Positions 18,347 to 27,299 of a stretch of 64,000 nucleotides of DNA are shown here, one piece after another. Positions within the stretch are counted from its first letter, which is position 1; every line of letters starts with the position of its first letter. Position numbers and translations under genes: made by a program. Below the pieces are notes generated by a model, which saw only the letters and a list, made by a program, of their open reading frames with translations, did not search any database and was not told the DNA's origin. The stretch comes from Achromobacter deleyi. GTDB lineage: Bacteria; Pseudomonadota; Gammaproteobacteria; Burkholderiales; Burkholderiaceae_B. The stretch covers positions 1 to 64,000 of the forward strand of contig NZ_CADIJO010000005.1 of NCBI RefSeq assembly GCF_902859705.1. Reading direction: 5' to 3'.

Positions 18347-19096
18347 GTGAATTCTCTTGAGGGCAAGCCGAATCAAACGCCACCTGCCGGCACGCCGGTC
18401 CCGCAGGATCCCCTGGCATGGCAACGTCACTGGCATCAGATCCTGGATTCCTACGACGATCACCCGGACGAAGTAGCCGATGACAAAGGCGTGCCTGATC
18501 CCCTGCCGGACCTGGACCATGACTTTCGCCTGCTGTTCAATTTCTGGTCGGGCGACTGGCCCAGCGGTGCGGACGCGCGCAAGCGGGCCTTTGCGATCCT
18601 GCCCCGCGCAGATCAACTGCTGGCCCGCATCGAAGCGTATCTCTCGACCCCGGCCCAGGCCATCGATGCCGACCAGGCCACGACGATCTTGCGCCAGGGC
18701 GTGGATATCACCCGGCGGGCGGGTTTCGAGACGCCCGACCCTGCCGGCCCGGTGCGCATACTGGCCCGCCCGGCGGTGTCCTTGAACGACGCCTATTCCC
18801 GTGCCGAATCGCCCTTTGTCGACGTGCGCGATGCGATGGATGACATGGCGGAAAACGAATCGGGCGAGGCGGGGGCCGCGGCGTACTACTTTCTCTCCGA
18901 GCCGCTATACCGCCTGGCCACCACCTATGACGTTTCCAGCTGGATCGTCTGGCCGCTGTGCAGCCGCCTGACCGCGCCGGCCGATGACCCCACCGTGGCC
19001 GCCATGCGCTTGTGGCTGGGCGGCTGGTCGTCCGGGTGGGATGAAGAAGGCCTGTTCCTGTTCGACCGCAGGCAGGAATTCGGGCTGGCGCCCTGA
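18347..19096 (+). CDS. Protein of unknown function
   Basis: The 249-residue protein starts at a GTG with CGGAG upstream. I do not recognise a family. It is acidic, without signal peptide, and has several tryptophan-rich segments (LAWQRHWHQILDSY, FNFWSGDWPSG, WLGGWSSGWDEEG). It is followed after 18 bases by another unknown gene on the same strand. Codon use is like the surrounding genes, so it is probably native. Confidence 0.6.
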   Translation: MNSLEGKPNQTPPAGTPVPQDPLAWQRHWHQILDSYDDHPDEVADDKGVPDPLPDLDHDFRLLFNFWSGDWPSGADARKRAFAILPRADQLLARIEAYLSTPAQAIDADQATTILRQGVDITRRAGFETPDPAGPVRILARPAVSLNDAYSRAESPFVDVRDAMDDMAENESGEAGAAAYYFLSEPLYRLATTYDVSSWIVWPLCSRLTAPADDPTVAAMRLWLGGWSSGWDEEGLFLFDRRQEFGLAP

Positions 19097-19114
19097 CCTT
19101 ACAGGAACAACCCG

Positions 19115-19552
19115 ATGACGGACACCGATCGCTCGAACGCCGGCCAGACGGCCATGCAGCCCTGCACGCACGACGGCATTGCCGCCCAGGAAACCTGGCG
19201 GGACTGCGCGGCGGCCCACGGCGGCCGCCTTAGATTGGTGCTGCTGGCGCCAGACCCGCAATCGGCGGCGTCGCTGCTCGAACAGGCCGTGCGCATGGCC
19301 GATACCCTGCCCGTGCGCACCGACGCGGCCCTGCGCTACCTATGGGAAGCCGGCCGCGAACCCGCCGACCCGGACGCGCCGCCGGACACCTTCCTGCAAG
19401 GCTTCGCGCCGTCCGACCTGGTGCTGGCCGCTGATGGCGGCTATGTCCTGCACCTGGCGCCGCTTGACGATGCCTGGTTCATGGACGGCTACTGGCCGTC
19501 GCTGCAGTTTTCCGCGCAACACGAGCCCTTGGGCTGGGTCTGCGAGTCTTGA
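19115..19552 (+). CDS. Protein of unknown function
   Basis: The 145-residue protein has no recognised domain, signal peptide or membrane segment. The C-terminal part reads LVLAADGGYVLHLAPLDDAWFMDGYWPS, rich in aspartate and aromatic residues. It lies 18 bases after the preceding unknown gene, so the two probably form an operon, and it is convergent with a third unknown gene ending at 19588. Confidence 0.55.
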   Translation: MTDTDRSNAGQTAMQPCTHDGIAAQETWRDCAAAHGGRLRLVLLAPDPQSAASLLEQAVRMADTLPVRTDAALRYLWEAGREPADPDAPPDTFLQGFAPSDLVLAADGGYVLHLAPLDDAWFMDGYWPSLQFSAQHEPLGWVCES

Positions 19553-19587
19553 GGCGAGCATGAAGAGGCGCATGCCCCAAGGCGGCG

Positions 19588-20064
19588 TCAATACCGCCCA
19601 GCCGCAAGGATGTCATCCAGATAGGCCTGGGCATCAGGCCGGGCGGTCAACATGTGCCGCACCCACGCATCGCGCTCGTGCGCGGTGACCACCAGTTCCC
19701 AGACGCAGGCCAGCGCGGGCGCCGTGACAGGCGTGAAGCGGCCGGGATCGGCCAGCGGCGCCGACAGCATGCGCTGGCATACGATACCGCCCGAAATCCA
19801 CCAATCCAGCAGCAGCCAGACGGCTTCTTCGCCGACGTGGGCGATGCAGAAGCCCAGGCCATGGCTACGCGGGTCAGCGGCCTGCTCGGCCAGGACGGCG
19901 TCCACGGCGACGCGCACCGACGCAATGACCGAGTCGGACAGGATTGGGCCGGCGTTGTCCGAGTCGCAGTGAATGGTGTAGATCTTGGTCGCATGGCTCT
20001 CGCTGTGCCAAGTGTCCAGATGAGCAATGTGGCGAGGGGCGTACGGTTCCGGAGGTAGCGGCAT
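19588..20064 (-). CDS. Protein of unknown function
   Basis: The 158-residue protein begins LPPEPYAPRHIAHLDTWHS and has a central segment HVGEEAVWLLLDWWISGGI. I do not recognise a family, and there is no signal peptide. The sequence from IYTIHC through the WLLLDWW segment reads like a globular alpha/beta protein. No clear ribosome site precedes the ATG at 20064, so the start is uncertain. It is divergent from a PAS-GGDEF gene. Confidence 0.55.
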   Translation of the reverse strand: MPLPPEPYAPRHIAHLDTWHSESHATKIYTIHCDSDNAGPILSDSVIASVRVAVDAVLAEQAADPRSHGLGFCIAHVGEEAVWLLLDWWISGGIVCQRMLSAPLADPGRFTPVTAPALACVWELVVTAHERDAWVRHMLTARPDAQAYLDDILAAGRY

Positions 20065-20161
20065 GGCGCGGAAAAACAGGAATGGAATCGCCGGATTCTA
20101 ATCCGCGCGAACGGGCTTCAGGCTACAGTGATTGTTCACGTGGATCGAGGACGGATGGGGC

Positions 20162-21118
20162 ATGGCCGACGCAAGCACGCTTTTGAATGACAACGCGGTA
20201 TACAAGACCTTGCTGGAGTCGACCAAGGCGATTCCCTGGAAAATCGATTGGGCGTCCATGAAATTCGCCTATATCGGCCCGCAGATCGAGGCATTGCTGG
20301 GCTGGAGCGTCGACAGCTGGGTCAGCGTCGAAGACTGGGCCATGCGCATGCACCCCGAAGACCGCGAATACGTGGTCAATTTCTGCGTTTCGCAATCCCA
20401 GGCGGGCGTCGACCATGAAGCCGACTACCGCGCCCTGACCAAAGACAACGGCTACGTCTGGATTCGCGACGTCGTCCATGTGATGCGCAATGAGCAAGGC
20501 GAAGTGCAGGCGCTGATCGGCTTCATGTTCGACATTACCGAACGCAAGAAGACCGAAGAACAGTTGCTGAGCCTGCAAAAAGAGCTGGAAGCCCTGTCGT
20601 TCAAGGACGGCTTGACCAATATTGCCAACCGGCGCCGCTTTGACAGCAGTTTCGAACTGGAATGGGAACGGGCCGGCAAAGAACGCCAACCCCTGTCCAT
20701 CTTGCTGCTCGACGTGGACTTCTTCAAGCAGTACAACGACTTGTACGGCCACACCCAGGGTGACAAATGCCTGGTGGATATCGCCCAGACGCTGAGCCTG
20801 GCGCTTGATGGCCCGCGCGATCTCGTGGCGCGCTACGGCGGTGAGGAATTCGTCGTGCTGCTGCCCGAGGCCGATGCCGCGACCGCCCTGAAAGTGGCCG
20901 AACGCTGCCAGCGGCTGCTGGAAAAGAAAGCCATCATGCATGCGCTGTCGCCCCACGGCCGGCGCGTCACGGTGAGCATGGGCGCGGGCACCCTGATTCC
21001 TGACGGCAACGGCACGCGGGATGCCTTCATCAAGACCGTGGACCAACAGTTGTATGTGGCCAAGAACAACGGCCGCAACCGCATTGAACATGTGCAATGG
21101 GAGAGCACGGCGCGCTAG
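20162..21118 (+). CDS. PAS-domain diguanylate cyclase
   Basis: The 318-residue soluble protein has a PAS/PAC sensor (FAYIGPQIEALLGWSVDSW to IGFMFDITERKK, about residues 30-140), a short coiled linker and a GGDEF domain with DGLTNIANRRRFD and the active-site GGEEF at residues 226-230. It makes cyclic di-GMP in response to a ligand or redox state sensed by PAS. The ATG at 20162 is chosen because GAGGACGGATGGGG precedes it. This is the second cyclase in the window; no phosphodiesterase was seen. Confidence 0.88.
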   Translation: MADASTLLNDNAVYKTLLESTKAIPWKIDWASMKFAYIGPQIEALLGWSVDSWVSVEDWAMRMHPEDREYVVNFCVSQSQAGVDHEADYRALTKDNGYVWIRDVVHVMRNEQGEVQALIGFMFDITERKKTEEQLLSLQKELEALSFKDGLTNIANRRRFDSSFELEWERAGKERQPLSILLLDVDFFKQYNDLYGHTQGDKCLVDIAQTLSLALDGPRDLVARYGGEEFVVLLPEADAATALKVAERCQRLLEKKAIMHALSPHGRRVTVSMGAGTLIPDGNGTRDAFIKTVDQQLYVAKNNGRNRIEHVQWESTAR

Positions 21119-21155
21119 CTGCCAGGCCGGCCTCCCGCATTTTCAGGAGACCCGC

Positions 21156-21485
21156 ATGCCCAAGTTCATCACGATCGGCTACGGAGACCAGGCCGGCTAC
21201 GACCGCACCGCCGCCCCCTTGCGCGATGCCGCCCACGCGCACGATGCCGATTTGCGGCGCCAAGGCGTCTTGATGGGTATTGCCGGCGCCCCGGTGCAGG
21301 TGCGCAATCACGACGCGTCGGGGGTGGAAACGACCGCGGCGCCCTACATGGCATCAGCCTTGCCGGTGGCGGGCTTTGCCATCATCGAGGCGGCCGACCT
21401 GGCCGAGGCGATAGCGCTGGTGTCGCGCACGCCGTGTGCTGTGGCGCAGGGGGTGGTTGAGGTTTGGCCGTTGGTGGAACCCTAG
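21156..21485 (+). CDS. YCII-related protein
   Basis: The 109-residue protein starts at 21156 with AGGAGA upstream. The pattern MPKFITIGYGDQAGYDRT and the later GFAIIEAADLAEAIALV with CAVAQGVVEVWPL is the ferredoxin-like fold of YCII/DGPF proteins. Their function is poorly defined; some are lactonase- or dehydrochlorinase-like. No sigma-factor gene, a common partner of DGPF proteins, lies beside it. Confidence 0.65.
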   Translation: MPKFITIGYGDQAGYDRTAAPLRDAAHAHDADLRRQGVLMGIAGAPVQVRNHDASGVETTAAPYMASALPVAGFAIIEAADLAEAIALVSRTPCAVAQGVVEVWPLVEP

Positions 21486-21586
21486 CCTGGCCCCGCCCGC
21501 GCGTTGCAAATCGAAGCGTTCCTGTTCAGCTCGTTAGCCTATGCTGACCGGCCGGGGTTTCCCCACACTCTCTCAAGGAGCTGCGA

Positions 21587-21973
21587 ATGCTGGACCATGT
21601 CGAAATCAACGTGAGCGACTTCGAGCGCAGTCGGGCGTTTTACCTGAGCGCGCTTGCGGCGATCGGATATGTGCCACGCAAGGCATTGCCTACCGGCATG
21701 GGCTTTGGCGTGGGCGAGCCGGACGAGTCCGGCGCCCCGGGCGGTGAATTCTGGATTCATCCCGGCACGCCCAGCACCCCGCGCGTGCATGTGGCCTTTC
21801 GGGCCCGCAGCCGGGCCGAGGTCGATGCCTTTCATCGGGCGGCGCTGGAAGCCGGCGGCACGGACAACGGCGCGCCCGGCCTTCGTCCGCAGTATCACCC
21901 GCATTATTACGGCGCCTTCATCCTGGACCCCGACGGCTACAACGTCGAGGCGGTCTACCACCGCCCGGCTTGA
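21587..21973 (+). CDS. VOC (glyoxalase/bleomycin-resistance) family protein
   Basis: The 128-residue protein holds two beta-alpha-beta-beta-beta units: HVEINVSDFERSRAFYLSAL with the first metal-site histidine, VHVAFRARSRAEVDAFH, and YGAFILDPDGYNVEAVYH with the terminal glutamate. This is the vicinal oxygen chelate fold of small metalloenzymes and resistance proteins. The substrate cannot be inferred. CAAGGAG precedes the start. Confidence 0.82.
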   Translation: MLDHVEINVSDFERSRAFYLSALAAIGYVPRKALPTGMGFGVGEPDESGAPGGEFWIHPGTPSTPRVHVAFRARSRAEVDAFHRAALEAGGTDNGAPGLRPQYHPHYYGAFILDPDGYNVEAVYHRPA

Positions 21974-22042
21974 TCGCCTTCACGGCTTCTTGCAGTCGAT
22001 CACGCTGGATTCGGTGATGGCATCTGCATCGGACCGATCAAC

Positions 22043-22693
22043 ATGATCAAACCCCAAACCCGGGCAATGCTGTTTGCGCTATGCGTCGTCCCCGTGATCG
22101 TGGCCCTTTTCCTGGGGCTTTTCCTGGGGGCCCTGATCCTGGTCAACCGCTATTGGCCCGACGCCGGGTTTACGGCCGAGGACGTGTTGAATCAGCTGAT
22201 GGTCCTGGGCGTTGCCTGCGTCGCCCTGCCCTGGATTCAACTCCGCAGCTTTCGCCATCAATATGGCCTTCAATTCAAATCGACGAGCGAGACGCCTACC
22301 GGGAAGCCGGACGAGCCCCCGCCCAGGCCCGCGCGGGCGGTAGCCCTGGTTCGCCTGTTTCTGCTCGTGGCAGGCGCCGCGTTGCTGGTGTTGGTGTTCG
22401 GGCCGCTGTCGCACCTGACCCGGCTGTCTACCTGGCTGCAAGCCAGCGGTTTCGGCGCCGTGTCGTTCCGCCTTGTCGAATTGCTGATGCTGCTTGCCCT
22501 GGTTGGCGGCTTTGTGCTGGTGGGCGGGCTGGTGGCGCTGATTCAACGGCTCGGCCGGTCCGCGAAGCGACAGGACGCCCGCGACCCGCGTGATGAAGCG
22601 CAACGGATCTGGCTGATCTGCTATGCCGGCACGCTTGGGCTGTGCGCGGGCCTGTCGCTGCTGGTGGGTTTCATGATCAAGAAATTCCTGTAG
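22043..22693 (+). CDS. Membrane protein of unknown function
   Basis: The 216-residue protein has about five hydrophobic segments (around residues 9-35, 50-65, 95-115, 140-165 and 190-213) separated by short charged loops. I do not recognise a family. It begins 69 bases after the VOC gene on the same strand and ends 49 bases from the convergent Crp/Fnr gene. Confidence 0.6.
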   Translation: MIKPQTRAMLFALCVVPVIVALFLGLFLGALILVNRYWPDAGFTAEDVLNQLMVLGVACVALPWIQLRSFRHQYGLQFKSTSETPTGKPDEPPPRPARAVALVRLFLLVAGAALLVLVFGPLSHLTRLSTWLQASGFGAVSFRLVELLMLLALVGGFVLVGGLVALIQRLGRSAKRQDARDPRDEAQRIWLICYAGTLGLCAGLSLLVGFMIKKFL

Positions 22694-22742
22694 CGGCATC
22701 CAGGTTCAAGGCCCGTTCGCTGCCGGCGCAGTGGCGCTACGC

Positions 22743-23453
22743 TCAAAGCTGATCCGCCCCGAACAGCCTTAACCGCCCCAGGTCCAGCACCTGGATCTGG
22801 TTGTAGGCCAGCCCCAGGATTCCCTGGTCCGCCAGCGTCTGCAACGCCTGGTTCACCCGCTGGCGCGACAGGCCTGTCAGGTATCCCAGTTCTTCCTGCG
22901 AGATCGCCAGCGTCAGGTCGGTGGACGGATACAGCTGCGGATTGAACAGCTGCGCCAGGGACTGCGCCACGCGGGCATCGGCGTCCAGCAGCCGATGATT
23001 CTGGATCGAGGCGATGAATTCGCCCATCCGGTTGTTCAATTGCCCGATCACGAAGTGCGAGAACGGCAGGCTGGCCGACAGCAGCGCGTGGAAGGTATCG
23101 ACCGGCACCCGCAGGACCAGCGACGGTTGGAGGGCGACCACATCGTATTTGCGCAGTTCGCGCTTGATGACGCTGCCCTCGCCGAACCAGCCGCCCGGCG
23201 GCACGCCGGAGAACGTGCAACTGCGCCCGGATTCGTTATAGATGGCCAGCTTCAGCAGGCCGGCGTGCACGCCCAGCCAGTAGTCCGACGGCGCGTTGCG
23301 GCGCGCGATCCAGGCGCCGCTGGCGACGTGGTCGGCATGCGACGTGGCCAGGACCAGGGCTTGATGCGGGGCGTCCAGCGCGCCGAACCAGGCACAGGCG
23401 CCGAACAGCTCGGCAAGCGCGTTGGCGGAAACAGCGTTTGAAACATCGGACAT
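22743..23453 (-). CDS. Crp/Fnr-family transcriptional regulator
   Basis: The 236-residue protein has an N-terminal cyclic-nucleotide-binding beta roll (HVASGAWIARRNAPSDYW to GGWFGEGSVIKRE) and a C-terminal Crp helix-turn-helix (ISQEELGYLTGLSRQRVNQAL). There is no N-terminal cysteine set like that of FNR, so oxygen sensing by an Fe-S cluster is unlikely. It is divergent from an acyl-CoA ligase gene, with a 22-base inverted repeat between them, which makes that ligase-dehydrogenase operon its likely target. Confidence 0.85.
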   Translation of the reverse strand: MSDVSNAVSANALAELFGACAWFGALDAPHQALVLATSHADHVASGAWIARRNAPSDYWLGVHAGLLKLAIYNESGRSCTFSGVPPGGWFGEGSVIKRELRKYDVVALQPSLVLRVPVDTFHALLSASLPFSHFVIGQLNNRMGEFIASIQNHRLLDADARVAQSLAQLFNPQLYPSTDLTLAISQEELGYLTGLSRQRVNQALQTLADQGILGLAYNQIQVLDLGRLRLFGADQL

Positions 23454-23496
23454 GGAAAGAACCGTGTAAAACTAGCAGTTGGCACGTGCGCGGAAG

Positions 23497-23518
23497 GTCT
23501 GTCATGCAGGCGACAGAC
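23497..23518. promoter_or_regulatory. Candidate Crp/Fnr-type operator
   Basis: GTCTGTC (23497-23503) and GACAGAC (23512-23518) are perfect 7-base inverted arms around an 8-base spacer. The 22-base total length equals that of Crp-family sites, but the arms differ from the TGTGA or TTGAT consensus. The site is 44 bases upstream of the regulator's start and 161 upstream of the ligase. Binding is inferred. Confidence 0.45.
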
Positions 23519-23678
23519 AGGTTTCTCCGGCGACGGATACGCTACTCGCAAGCAGCGGGATACGGCAACGGGACACAGCAAAAGAACGGACCCACGCGGA
23601 CAGCAAGATCCGCGATTCCGATCACGCTTTCCGCACACAGGCTATCCGGGCGCGCCCCGCGCCCGACAGGAGACAACG

Positions 23679-25316
23679 ATGAGCAGCATGTTCGAACACG
23701 GCCTGGCGCGCCGGGACGCCAACTATGAGCCGCTGACCCCGGTGGATTTCATTGCCCGAGCGGCGCAAGTGTACGGCCAGCGCCTGGCGGTGGTGCACGG
23801 CAAGGTGCGGCGCACCTGGGCCCAGACCTATGAACGGGTGCAGCGCCTGGCCGGGGCGCTGGCGGCGGCCGGCATTGGCCGCGGCGACACGGTGGCGGTG
23901 ATGCTGCCCAATATTCCCGCCATGGTCGAGGCGCATTTCGGGGTGCCCATGCTGGGCGCGGTGCTCAACACGCTGAATACCCGGCTGGACACCCCCAGCG
24001 TGCTGTTCATGCTGGGCCACGGCGAGGCCCGGGCGCTGATCGTGGACACCGAATACGCCGACGTGGCGCAGCGCGCCCGCGCGGAATTCCCGCACCTGAC
24101 GGTGATTTCGGTGCACGACCTGGACAGCGCGCCGGCCACGTTGCCGGGCGCGACGGATTACGAGGATTTCCTGGCGGCGGCCCCTGCCCGCTTCGACTGG
24201 CAGCCGCCGGCGGACGAGTGGGATGCGATTGCGCTGAACTACACGTCAGGCACGACGGGCGATCCGAAGGGCGTGGTCTACCACTACCGCGGCGCTTACC
24301 TGAACGCGGTGAGCAATATCCTGGAATGGGATATGCCCAAGCACCCGGTGTATCTGTGGACGCTGCCGCTGTTTCACTGCAATGGCTGGTGCTTCGCCTG
24401 GACGGTGGCGGCGCGCGCGGGGGTCAATGTCTGCCTGCGCAAGTTCGATCCGAAGACGGTGTTCGACCTGATCCGCAGCGAAGGCGTGACGCACTACTGC
24501 GGTGCGCCCATCGTGCAAAGCGCGCTGGCCAATGCGCCGGCCGAGATGCGGGCGGGCATCGACCACACGGTGCGCACGATGGTGGCCGGCGCGGCCCCGG
24601 CGCCCGCGGTGATCGCAAAGATGAAGGAAATCGGCTTTGAACTGACGCACGTGTATGGGCTGACCGAGGTCTACGGCCCGGCCGCCGTCTGCGCCCGCCA
24701 GGAAGCCTGGGATGCGCTCGAAGACGAGCAACTGGCTGCGCTGACCGCCCGCCAGGGGGTGCGCTACCACCTGCAGGCCGGGGTCTCGGTGCGCGACCCG
24801 GAAACCATGCAGGAAGTGCCGGCCGACGAGCAGACCGTGGGCGAGATCATGTTCCGCGGCAATATCTGCATGAAGGGCTACCTGAAGAACGAACGCGCCA
24901 CCGAAGACGCGTTCAGCGGCGGCTGGTTTCATACGGGCGACCTGGGCGTGATGACGCCGGACGGGTATATCCGCATCAAGGACCGCAGCAAGGACATCAT
25001 CATCTCGGGCGGCGAGAATATCTCCAGCATCGAGGTCGAGGACGCGCTGTACCGCCATCCCGCCGTGGCCGCGGTGGCGGTGGTGGCGATGCCGGACCCG
25101 AAATGGGGCGAAACGCCCTGCGCCTTTGTCGAACTCAAACCCGGGCACAGTGCGACCGAGGCCGAGATCATCGCCCACTGCAAGCTGCTGCTGCCCGGCT
25201 TCAAGGTGCCGCGCGCGGTGCGCTTTGGCGAGCTGCCCAAGACGTCCACGGGCAAGATCCAGAAGTTTGAACTGCGCGCGGCGGTGGGTTCCACCCGCGC
25301 GATCGATGCCACCTGA
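23679..25316 (+). CDS. Acyl-CoA synthetase (AMP-forming)
   Basis: The 545-residue cytosolic enzyme activates a carboxylic acid with ATP and CoA. The AMP-binding motif YTSGTTGDPKGVVYHYRG starts near residue 188, GLTEVYGPA lies near 327, and the C-terminal catalytic lysine is in KTSTGKIQKFELR. Length and sequence style match medium-chain or methylmercaptopropionate ligases (AlkK/DmdB group). It is followed 31 bases later by an acyl-CoA dehydrogenase, so the pair would start beta-oxidation of one acid. Which acid is unknown. Confidence 0.88.
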   Translation: MSSMFEHGLARRDANYEPLTPVDFIARAAQVYGQRLAVVHGKVRRTWAQTYERVQRLAGALAAAGIGRGDTVAVMLPNIPAMVEAHFGVPMLGAVLNTLNTRLDTPSVLFMLGHGEARALIVDTEYADVAQRARAEFPHLTVISVHDLDSAPATLPGATDYEDFLAAAPARFDWQPPADEWDAIALNYTSGTTGDPKGVVYHYRGAYLNAVSNILEWDMPKHPVYLWTLPLFHCNGWCFAWTVAARAGVNVCLRKFDPKTVFDLIRSEGVTHYCGAPIVQSALANAPAEMRAGIDHTVRTMVAGAAPAPAVIAKMKEIGFELTHVYGLTEVYGPAAVCARQEAWDALEDEQLAALTARQGVRYHLQAGVSVRDPETMQEVPADEQTVGEIMFRGNICMKGYLKNERATEDAFSGGWFHTGDLGVMTPDGYIRIKDRSKDIIISGGENISSIEVEDALYRHPAVAAVAVVAMPDPKWGETPCAFVELKPGHSATEAEIIAHCKLLLPGFKVPRAVRFGELPKTSTGKIQKFELRAAVGSTRAIDAT

Positions 25317-25347
25317 TTCCCCTTCCACACGCCAGGAGCGCTACGCC

Positions 25348-27117
25348 ATGACGTACCAAGCCCCCGTGAAAGACATGCTGTTCGTGCTGAACCACCTTGC
25401 GGGCCTGCCGCAGGTGGCGGCGCTGCCCGAATACGCCGAAGCCACGCCGGACACTGCCCAGGCAGTGCTGGAAGAGGCCGCGACCTTTGCCGCCGATGTG
25501 CTGGCGCCGCTGAACCACCCTGCCGACCGCGAACCCAGCGCCTGGAAAGACGGCGCGGTGACGACGGCGCCGGGCTTCAAGCAAGCATTTCGCCAGTACG
25601 CCGAGGCTGGCTGGCAGGGCATGACGCATCCCGAGCAATATGGCGGCCAGGGCCTGCCGGGCCTGTTGGGCGCGCCCTGCGCCGAAATGCTGAACGCGGC
25701 CAACCTGTCGTTCGCGCTGTGCCCCTTGCTGACCAACGGCGCGATCGAAGCGCTGCTGACGGCCGGTTCGCCCGAGCTGCGTGAGCGCTACATCGGCCCG
25801 ATGATCTCAGGCCAATGGACCGGCACGATGAACCTGACCGAACCGCAGGCAGGTTCCGACCTGGCCTTGCTGCGCAGCCGCGCGCAGCCGGTGGGCGACG
25901 GCAGCTACCGGATTTCGGGCACCAAGATCTTCATTACCTACGGCGAACATGACCTGGCCGAGAACATCGTGCACCTGGTGCTGGCGCGCCTGCCCGATGC
26001 GCCCGAGGGCGTGAAAGGTATTTCACTGTTCCTGGTGCCCAAGTTCCTGGTGAACGAAGACGGCACGCTGGGCGCGCGCAATGATGTGACCTGCGTGTCG
26101 ATCGAGCACAAGCTGGGCATCAAGGCCAGCCCCACCGCGACGCTGCAGTTCGGCGATGCGGGCGGCGCCATCGGCTACCTGGTAGGCCAGGAAAACCGCG
26201 GGCTGGACGCCATGTTCATCATGATGAACGCGGCCCGCTTTGCGGTGGGCGTGCAGGGCATCGCGGTGGCCGACCGCGCCTACCAGCACGCGCTGGCGTA
26301 TGCCGCAGATCGCGTGCAGAGCCGCCCGGTGGACGGGTCGTCGCGCGAATCCGTGACCATCATCCATCACCCCGACGTGCGCCGCATGCTGGGCACGATG
26401 CGTGCGCTGACCGAAGCCGGCCGCGCGCTGGCCTACTACACCGCCGGCCACGCCGACCTGGCCCACGCCAGCGCCGACCCGGCCGCCCGCGCCCGCCACC
26501 TGGCGGTGCAGGAATTCCTGGTGCCGATCGTCAAGGGCTGGTGCACCGAGGCGTCCATCGACGTGGCCAGCCTGGGCGTGCAGGTGCACGGCGGCATGGG
26601 CTTCATCGAAGAGACCGGCGCCGCGCAGTATTACCGCGACGCCCGCATCCTGACCATCTACGAAGGCACCACCGCCATCCAGGCCAACGACCTGGTCGGC
26701 CGCAAGACGCTGCGCGATGGCGGCGCGGTGGCGCAGGCCCTGATCGAAGAGATCCGCAAGACGGAAGAAGCGCTGCAAGCGCGCAGCGAACCGGCCGCCC
26801 GGCTGGTGCTGACGCCGCTGCGCCAGGGCCGCCTGGCGCTGGCCAACACGGTGGATTTCGTGGTGGCCAATGCCGCCGCGCATCCCAATGCCGTGTTCGG
26901 CTCGGCCGTGCCCTACCTGCTGCTGGCCGGCACCGTGCTGGCGGGCTGGCAGATGGCGCGCGCGCTCTTGGCGTCGCTGGACCACCAGGCCGAAGACCCG
27001 GCCTTTCACCAGGCCAAGATCGCCACGGCCCAGACCTACGCACTGCACAAGCTGACGCAGGCGCCGGGACTGGCGGCGGTGGTGGCGGGGTCGATCGAGT
27101 ACGCGGTCCAGCCCTGA
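25348..27117 (+). CDS. Acyl-CoA dehydrogenase, large DmdC-like type
   Basis: The 589-residue flavoprotein has the FAD/acyl-CoA motifs MNLTEPQAGSDLALLRSRA and KIFITYGEHD, the C-terminal segment IYEGTTAIQANDLVGRK and a further C-terminal domain, which makes it longer than common (about 380-residue) acyl-CoA dehydrogenases and like DmdC or AidB-related forms. It would oxidise the product of the upstream ligase. The ATG at 25348 has CAGGAG upstream. A strong terminator follows, so the operon is just these two genes; no DmdD-type hydratase is present. Confidence 0.88.
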   Translation: MTYQAPVKDMLFVLNHLAGLPQVAALPEYAEATPDTAQAVLEEAATFAADVLAPLNHPADREPSAWKDGAVTTAPGFKQAFRQYAEAGWQGMTHPEQYGGQGLPGLLGAPCAEMLNAANLSFALCPLLTNGAIEALLTAGSPELRERYIGPMISGQWTGTMNLTEPQAGSDLALLRSRAQPVGDGSYRISGTKIFITYGEHDLAENIVHLVLARLPDAPEGVKGISLFLVPKFLVNEDGTLGARNDVTCVSIEHKLGIKASPTATLQFGDAGGAIGYLVGQENRGLDAMFIMMNAARFAVGVQGIAVADRAYQHALAYAADRVQSRPVDGSSRESVTIIHHPDVRRMLGTMRALTEAGRALAYYTAGHADLAHASADPAARARHLAVQEFLVPIVKGWCTEASIDVASLGVQVHGGMGFIEETGAAQYYRDARILTIYEGTTAIQANDLVGRKTLRDGGAVAQALIEEIRKTEEALQARSEPAARLVLTPLRQGRLALANTVDFVVANAAAHPNAVFGSAVPYLLLAGTVLAGWQMARALLASLDHQAEDPAFHQAKIATAQTYALHKLTQAPGLAAVVAGSIEYAVQP

Positions 27118-27139
27118 ATCGCCCCGATCGTCTCCCCTC

Positions 27140-27164
27140 AAAGACCGCCAAGGCGGTCTTTTTT
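27140..27164 (+). terminator. Rho-independent terminator after the acyl-CoA dehydrogenase gene
   Basis: AAAGACCGCC and GGCGGTCTTT form a perfect 10-base stem with an AA loop (27140-27161), and the 3' arm runs into more T residues. It is the clearest terminator in the window and ends the ligase-dehydrogenase operon. Confidence 0.92.
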
Positions 27165-27181
27165 CATGGGGGACGGCGCGG

Positions 27182-27240
27182 TTAAACATATAACCAAAAA
27201 GAATAAAGAAAAGAAATAAACATATCTAAAATTATTAAGC
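27182..27240 (+). promoter_or_regulatory. AT-rich promoter region of the ABC importer operon
   Basis: This stretch of about 59 bases is almost free of G and C in a GC-rich chromosome and contains AAACATAT twice (27184 and 27218) plus runs of A. Sulfonate and related operons are often driven from AT-rich promoters bound by CysB/Cbl-type activators. Neither a clean -35/-10 pair nor a definite activator site could be fixed by eye. Confidence 0.45.
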
Positions 27241-27299
27241 GGACACTGCCCGCAGGCAAGACGCCAGCCGTATCAAGGCGTAGTACAGGACCCTTCCCC

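Noticed and set aside
18347-20064. The unknown gene group as a toxin-immunity system
   Set aside because: Immunity-like acidic proteins are present, but there is no large secreted toxin, Rhs repeat or T6SS adaptor nearby.
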